From: Schizophyllum amplum
Lineage: Eukaryota; Basidiomycota; Agaricomycetes; Agaricales; Schizophyllaceae
Direction: 5' to 3'
Length of the DNA: 64,000 nucleotides
Assembly: GCA_007026445.1 (NCBI GenBank)
Contig: VDMD01000002.1
Location: 2,852,001-2,916,000, forward strand
The notes under the pieces: model-generated
Databases searched by the model: none
What the model saw: the letters and a program-made list of their open reading frames with translations, nothing else
Told to the model about the DNA's origin: nothing
Translations under genes and position numbers: made by a program
Shown here: positions 58,281-64,000 of the stretch, piece by piece
Position numbering within the stretch: the first letter of the stretch is position 1
Layout: each line of letters opens with the position of its first letter

Positions 58281-58575
58281 CCTGGCTTGAGGTCTTGAGG
58301 TGAGAACGAAGTGATGGTGGTAGGAGGAGACAAGGAGGGACTACTTATGGATGTGGGGATTGTCGGAATGATGGTAGAAGGTAAGGACGCGTGCGCTTCT
58401 TGAAGGTTCCTTGACGCGTCGTGACGGACAGGTCTTATGAGATCACGCGCTGACGCCCACAACTCGACATTTCCGATTCGGGTGTTCATCAGGCGATCCC
58501 CGAATTAAACGAGAACTGAGGTTCCATGGACTTGGCCAGCTGCCCTGCATTGTGAACAGTACACTGACAGAAATA

Positions 58576-59466
58576 TTAGAATACATTACTGAGAACGTCC
58601 CTAATATTCTGTTCACGCGCGGGCTCTTCACGTCGAGGCTTCTTGACTTTCTTCTCGAAGTCTTCCGCTGCACGCTTGCGATTCGGTTTGAGCTCGAACT
58701 CCTCCCCCTTCTCCTTCTTGCGTTGAGCGCGCTTGTCAAGAACGCGCGCCAGCTCAACGTTCTTGAGGTATTCGCGCTGTTCGGTCCTCGATTGTTGCAG
58801 CTCCGTCCGCATTTTGGCGGTGTGTATCGCGGCTTCGTGTGCTGAAGGCAGGTAAGCGATGCGGCGACGCGAATGCAGAGCGTACGTACCGACTTGCTCG
58901 GTGAGCATGTTCCATTTGAACTTTGGCAGGTACTTCATGGTCCATATGTCGTCGTGCCATCGCGTACCCTTCTTTCCGCCGATGGGTTGAGCGTTCAGGA
59001 GATCCGCGACACTGCGCGCGATCTTCTTGTCCTTGAACTCGACCCAGCCTTCGGTGAAATGTGCCTTTTTGGTGGAAGTATACTTTCTGCGTAGATATGC
59101 ACGCTTCGCATCTTTGAGACCGGTGAGCACAGGGTCTACGAGGATAGAGGCAAACACACCTTCTTGCTGCAGATATACCCGTCCGACTTCCCCATACGCG
59201 CTCATGAGATGGCGGACCTTGGCTGGTCGCATTCCAGGGGGTATGCGTGAGATGTATATGACCCCAGCGCGATCTTGCGCAGCTTGGAATGCAGCGAGCG
59301 CCTCCTGGGTCAGCGGCTTGACGGTCTTGGGGCCAGCAAAGCCCTCTGGATTCAGGCCGGTCTCGAGTTCAGCGTCGTCTTCATTGTCAGAACCAGACTG
59401 GGAGCCTTCCGAATGCAGGGGGGACCTCGAGGACTCCGCCTCCGCCTCTCCCTCGTACTGTGACAT
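58576..59466 (-). CDS. ESF2: Esf2/ABT1, small-subunit processome RNA-binding protein
   Basis: Three exons close in phase: 59466-59160, 59111-58890 and 58841-58576 (264 aa). After an acidic N-terminus (residues about 1-40) comes the RRM typical of Esf2/ABT1: GVIYISRIPPGMRPAKVRHL, MSAYGEVGRVYLQQEDAKR, the basic insert RRKYTSTKKAHFTEGWVEFK, LNAQPIGGKKGTRWHDDIWT and MKYLPKFKWNMLTEQVA. A charged helical C-terminus (KNVELARVLDKRAQRKKEKG) ends in RDVLSNVF. Esf2 acts in the 90S pre-ribosome, stimulating Dbp8 and 18S rRNA processing. It is divergent from ARS2 with 282 bp between start codons. Confidence 0.95.
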   Translation of the reverse strand: MSQYEGEAEAESSRSPLHSEGSQSGSDNEDDAELETGLNPEGFAGPKTVKPLTQEALAAFQAAQDRAGVIYISRIPPGMRPAKVRHLMSAYGEVGRVYLQQEGVFASILVDPVLTGLKDAKRAYLRRKYTSTKKAHFTEGWVEFKDKKIARSVADLLNAQPIGGKKGTRWHDDIWTMKYLPKFKWNMLTEQVGTYALHSRRRIAYLPSAHEAAIHTAKMRTELQQSRTEQREYLKNVELARVLDKRAQRKKEKGEEFELKPNRKRAAEDFEKKVKKPRREEPAREQNIRDVLSNVF

Positions 59467-59748
59467 GATGATCGCAGAAAACAATGGCGCACGCCACTAT
59501 TTCCCAAAGCAGCTGTATTTGAATCTCCGCCCGAAAGCGACCAGCCGGATTTGCTGGGGCGCGGAGGACTTGGCCAACGACGCCGACGCCCGCCAGCTCG
59601 TCGTCGAGCTCGTCGTGCTGCTGCTGCGCCATTGCAAGTGCCGTCTGAGCCAGAGGTCTGTTCATTATGCTCGACGTCGTCGCTCTACAGGCTCTGATAT
59701 GCCTTCTCTCTGCTCGCCTCTGCCCGCTTCCCGCTTCAGTACCGCGTC
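59467..59748. promoter_or_regulatory. Divergent promoter of ESF2 and ARS2
   Basis: The 282 bp between both ATG codons must serve two nuclear RNA-processing genes. The ARS2 side has a CT-rich leader (about 59700-59740). No clear TATA box. Confidence 0.6.
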
Positions 59749-62700
59749 ATGTCCTGGCCTGCTTCGTATCCTCCGCCCCCGCGCCACTCGCGCTCGCGCT
59801 CCCCGGCGCGCAGCGTGCCCTACGGCGCGCGTCCGCCCTACCCAGACCAGTACCCGCCTCCCGACCTTGACCCGTACGTGGAGAGGGACCGCGCCTATGT
59901 GGGCGGAGGGATATACGACCGCCCGTACGACTATGGCCGGCGCAGGAGCAGGAGCCCCCCAGGGGATGATTGTGCGTGTAGCGCGCCACTCGTGTACACC
60001 TTTCGTCTCATAACAACCAACAGCGCGCAAGCGCCGCCGCTCCGCATCCCCTTACGACAGGGACCGCTACGAGCCGAGACCCCGCTACGCGGACGACTAT
60101 GGTGCGTCTCGCGCACACCTGCAGATATGTTGCTGACGTGGACGCAGACGCGCATTCGCGTTCGTACGACTACGGCTCTCGCCGAGGAGGTTACGGCAGA
60201 GGCCGGGCGCTTCAGGACCCCCGCACGGCGGACTACCCCGTCAGTCTGAGGCAATACGCAGAGTGGTTCCGCGCCACCTACCCCGAGGAAGCCATCGAAG
60301 AGGACAGGAAGGACAAGGATGCAGAGATTGCGGCTGGCGACGGCTCCAAACCACGCAACGGCCTCAAGACCCTTTGGGAGAAGTACAAGAAGGAGTTTGC
60401 TCAGAATCAGGTCAGTGGAAAACAACGAATTAGGACGAGTGCCTTGTCAGCCATACTACACTCCTCAAACTCTTCATGCGCGTCTTGCCGTCTTCCTGTA
60501 GTGTACAGTCAGTCTGATGCGTGTTTACTGAACGAAATGCTTGTAGTTGCAAATCATGTTCGACCACCACCAAAAGTCGCCCTGGTTTGCGGAGAAATAT
60601 GACCCGGCTCCTGACTTCGAGCAGATGCGGCAACGGCTGCGCAAGGAAGGATGGAAAGGCCGGCTGCAGGCCTTCCTTGACGATTTGGACGCCGGGAAAT
60701 ACGACCCTGAGACCAAGGAGGCTGAGCCAACGTCGCCTACCACCGACGCTGTGAATGGTGATGCGGAGGGCAAAGTCAAGCCCGAAGCGGGCGACGATGA
60801 CATGCAGTTCCACATGGACACTGAGGAAGATGGCGGTGACGCGGACGGCAATCGCACCAGTGTGAACGGGCAGGCGAACGGCAAGGGCCCTGCGCAGCCT
60901 GATGAATTGGCTGTTCCAGTTGAGGGAAATCAAGTCATGATTCGCACTATTCCTCCGGACATCGGGCGAACTAAGCTAGAGGAGGTGAGTAGTCTTGCGC
61001 TATGTGTGATGCCTAAGCTAACGTGCCGACCAGGCCGTGTGCCACTTGAATGGCTACCACTACCTTGCCCTGGGTGATCCGTTGCAAAAGCGCAACTTCT
61101 ATCGCGCGGGGTGGATCAGATTCCACGACTACGCCGACATGAGCGCCATCATGAACGAGCTCATGGACAAGAAGGTTGGTGTGCTGCTGTCTCGAGTCTG
61201 CTCCCTTCTCACCTTTGCCCAGATCGACGGATTCAAGCTGCATGTGACGCACAACCAGCGCCCTTTCACCGGCAAAATCCGCTACGCGCCCGAGGTCGCG
61301 AGTCGCCCGGCGCGTCTTGCGAAGGACCTGGCTAGCGCACGGCTTCTGGCGTCCATGCTTGAGGACCAGGCTGCTGCCTTACGCCAGCTGAAGGTCAAGA
61401 AGCCGCAGCCACCGAAGCCCGAGGGCAGCACCGCGGGTGAAGATGAGCCCATGCCGGAGCCTGAGTACGACGAAGAAGACGAGGAGCCGAGGGAGCGCGG
61501 GACGGACGCTGTAGAGCGGCGCATTGATGCTGTTATGCAGACGTTGCAGGAGCAGGGCCTCGTCGACTCGAGCAACGAGAAAGCATACGAGGAGAAAAAG
61601 GTGCGCATCGCCGCCTTTGTCTTCTCATCTACCGCCGCTGACACATACCGCGCAGGTGGTGGTATCGCTGGACCTGTTCATTGCCTATCTCAGAGCAGCC
61701 TTCCATACGTGCTTCTACTGTTGCGTCGTGACGGATCATGTTGAAGAATTGCAGCGCAAATGTGTGAAACATGAACGGAAGCCGCTTAGCGCGGCGCTGC
61801 TGGAAGAGCTCAAGGCCGAGGAGGCTGAAAAGGAAGCGCAAGCGAAGAAGGAGCAGGGTGGCGGCGACGAGGCGATGGATGTGAAGGAGGAGGGTGGGGA
61901 GGAGGGGAAGAAGGAAGAGGATGCGGAGAAGATGAAGGAGAGGAAGGATAGGCGGAAGGAGGGTGGAAGAGATTGGAAGCGCAATGGTAGGTTGTTGGGT
62001 GTCGTGAAAGATAGCGTCGCTGACTGCTTTGTAGATGAGAGGTGGTTGGAGTGGCATGACTCCAAGTTTGCGCTACTTGTCAACCGGGACGAGGTCGACC
62101 CTCGCGATTACGGTGGTAAGAATTACGATGAGTGCGTCATGTTATCTTTCGTTGGTCTTCCTAAGGTACTCAAGTTACACACAGGGAGCTGTCAAAGGCT
62201 GTCGAGCCTTACATCAAGCGTGAGGAAGAGCACAAGTTCAGATGCAAGTCCTGCCAGAAGCTTTTCAAGGCCACCACCTTCGTCGAGAAGCACATCGCCA
62301 ACAAGCATCCCGACCTCATCAAGGGCCTCGAGGACGTACGTAGACACCTCCATGTATACCTCATCATCCTGAACGCATCCCCGCAGCTACCGTACTTCAA
62401 CAACTTCGCCCTGGACCCGCACCGCATCCAGCCATTCAACCACCCACCGCCCTCTGTCGGAAACCAGGCCCCACCGCCCCAAGCGTACGGCCTCCAAGCC
62501 TCGGCCCAGTACGCCCAGCCGGACTACGATCGCAACAGGTACCCAGACCCCTACGGTCCCCCGCCGCCCATGTACATGAACGGCCGGGGTGGATACGACA
62601 TGCCCTACATGGGCGGCGGCGGGGGCGGCTACGGCGGCTACCCGCCCGGACCTCCCATCGCTGCCGGCGGTGGGCGGCGGCTGGCGGAGCGCATGGGCGG

Positions 62701-63020
62701 GTACGCAGAGCCGCCGATGGGGCTGCCGCCGCCGGGCGCGGGGCTCCCGGCGAAGCCGATGCACCTGCTCGAGGGCCCGCTGATGGCTGGTAATGGGCCT
62801 ATGATGGGCGCGGGTGCGCGGCGGGGGAGGGGTGGGGGGAGTATGTCGGGGCCGCCGCCGCCGCCTCCGCCGGATGCTAAGGAGGACCCGAGGGCGGCGA
62901 GGGGTGCGCGGGTGAGCTATCATGATATGGATGAGGTGGCGGAGGTGAGTTTCGTTTCGGTGGATCTGGGGTGGGTGCTGATGAGAGTTTTTTTAGGGTG
63001 ATATACAGCTTCAATATTAA
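59749..63020 (+). CDS. ARS2: ARS2/Serrate, cap-binding-complex partner in nuclear RNA fate
   Basis: Eleven exons close in phase: 59749-59971, 60024-60101, 60148-60410, 60547-60984, 61034-61174, 61223-61600, 61656-61986, 62035-62131, 62185-62335, 62387-62944 and 62997-63020 (893 aa). Order of features: an Arg/Ser/Tyr-rich N-terminus (PRHSRSRSPARSVPYGARPP); the ARS2 N-terminal block YPVSLRQYAEWFRATYPEEA and LQIMFDHHQKSPWFAEKYDP; an RRM-like part; the hallmark LDLFIAYLRAAFHTCFYCCV; a Lys/Glu-rich helix; the C2H2 finger KFRCKSCQKLFKATTFVEKH; and a Gly/Pro-rich tail with PPPPPPP. ARS2 links the nuclear cap-binding complex to exosome targeting, 3' end formation and small-RNA pathways. The last exon codes for only seven residues. 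Confidence 0.93.
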
Positions 63021-64000
63021 TTGTCAGGCTCACAACGACTGTCGTAATGTCATAGGGTGGTGAACGGGGAGGTACGAGGCGGTATCTCCACCACGGGCGC
63101 TGGGGGCATCGTCTCAATGGGAATCTCTCACCAAGGCGATTTCCCCAGAAAGGCCTGCTTTGCGCGACAATCCCCGCTCACGTCTTGGCGCCCAGTATGG
63201 CGGAACGTTTTGTATAACCTATGGACCCACCTATGTGCTAGCGCAAAATACTTATACTGATTGAGAGCTTCTTCTATGGCTCTGAGCACCGGCGATCACG
63301 GTCAAAGATGGATAGTGAACAGGTTGCAAGAAGCGAACAAGGACTCGACAGTGGACACTGGACAGTCAATTTGTTGAGGCGCTGGCAGAAAATGAACTGC
63401 TCCCGTGCATGTCATGTGACTTGATGGCGAGACTCCTCGCAGTGGCACTGGGCAGGTCTTGGAGTCAACCCAAATCAATGTAGACCCAACATCTCATCGA
63501 GGATGTCCGGTGTCTGCGGGGTGGAAGCAGGGTGGAAGGCTGCTTTTCTCTCTTGTTGTTCTGTGGTGTGCTCTCGTTCCCGGTAACTTTTTGGCTCCTT
63601 GTTCCGTCGACAGGCAAGTTATAAGGCTGCTAAGTTAGTCACTTATGTTCGTCACCTGAATAGTGGAACCTGAACCTGCTACGCCGCACAGCAATCTCGC
63701 ATCCGAGCTTTCGAGCCGTCCTCGTCTCTGTCGAGGTTCGAGTCACCCATCTGGCCATCGTGGATACCGATGACCAAAGTCGGAGCCACCTCACCCTTAG
63801 CTGCCCTCCGTGCGACGTGAGTCCCTCCCCACTCCCGCGCTGCGTCGGCTATTCCTTCGACGTACCCTTCTTTGTGTGCTGCGGCCCTCCCCCACCAACC
63901 AAGCTTCGAAGCCTGCGCCTGACCTGCGCCCATCAACGTCTCGCGGTCTGGATTCATACCGGCCTCTTGAGAGGGACCGCATCTTCTCGTCGCCACTTAC
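63021..64000. other. Right-edge stretch, possible gene fragment on the minus strand
   Basis: The 3' flank of ARS2 comes first. On the minus strand a frame of 105 codons (63996-63679) with GYVEGIADAAREWGGTHVAR and TLVIGIHDGQMGDSNLDRDE is open towards the window edge, where GTAAGTGG at 64000 would be a donor-like start of an intron. I cannot say whether this is a real exon, and no domain is recognised. Confidence 0.3.

Noticed and set aside
63680..63765. tRNA-like GGTTCGAGTC sequence near the right edge
   Set aside because: Only a B-box-like string is present; no D arm, anticodon stem or pairing acceptor stem can be drawn.
1..64000. CRISPR arrays, bacterial operons or prophage-like modules
   Set aside because: Spliceosomal introns, a tRNA intron and eukaryotic gene content exclude a prokaryotic source; no regularly spaced repeats with unique spacers were seen.

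Overview
The window is nuclear DNA from a filamentous basidiomycete, most likely an Agaricomycete. Genes are dense and GC-rich and are broken by many 35-75 nt introns. Most introns start GTGCGT, GTACGT, GTGAGT or GTAAGT and end in a pyrimidine-C/TAG. The gene content fits: a Thn1/FlbA-type RGS protein, several F-box/LRR proteins, a CE1 acetyl xylan esterase, UDP-xylose synthase and the usual eukaryotic housekeeping genes. I see no operons, CRISPR arrays or prokaryotic features. I built the gene models by hand by joining open frames across GT...AG introns and checking that phases close; no alignment or transcript data were available.

Layout. 1-1170: an F-box protein running off the left edge (-). 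2637-4800: an RPA32-like single-strand DNA-binding protein (-). 6282-7818: UDP-glucuronate decarboxylase (-), sharing a 127-bp divergent promoter with bystin/ENP1 (+, 7946-9669). 9888-10946: a conserved coiled-coil unknown (+). 11574-12818: secreted CE1 esterase (+). 13257-15218: alpha/beta-hydrolase-fold protein (+). 15.2-20.3 kb: a gene-poor island with one tRNA-Thr(CGT) and several minisatellites. 20303-22447: RGS protein (+). 23346-24516: cytochrome b5-like/MAPR membrane protein (+), convergent with a small unknown (-, 24741-25442). 25.4-28.0 kb: no gene seen. 28043-32561: nucleoporin Nup120/Nup160 (+). 32762-35188: a double F-box protein (-). 35592-37604: Hsp70-Hsp90 co-chaperone STI1 (-), with a perfect heat-shock element in its promoter and a divergent Mpv17/SYM1 gene (+, 38326-39514). 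40331-43395: a 978-aa Gly/Met/Gln/Ser/Pro-rich protein (-). 44368-46291: FAD-dependent aromatic-type monooxygenase (-), divergent from ribosomal protein uL2 (+, 46971-47938). 48796-50031: intronless F-box-like protein (+). 50872-54218: KDM3-type JmjC protein (-). 56407-58280: LRR protein (-). 58576-59466: ESF2 (-), divergent from ARS2/Serrate (+, 59749-63020).

How the genes relate. There is no biosynthetic or defence cluster. Several genes serve ribosome production (ENP1, ESF2, RPL2/uL2) and nuclear gene expression (NUP120, ARS2, JmjC demethylase). UXS and the CE1 esterase concern cell-wall glycans and plant-wall xylan respectively, but they are not adjacent. I found no clearly new multi-gene system. 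The items most worth checking are the double F-box model, the divergent RPA32-like protein with a hexapeptide-repeat linker, the hydrolase-fold protein without the expected catalytic histidine, and the repeat island at 15-20 kb.
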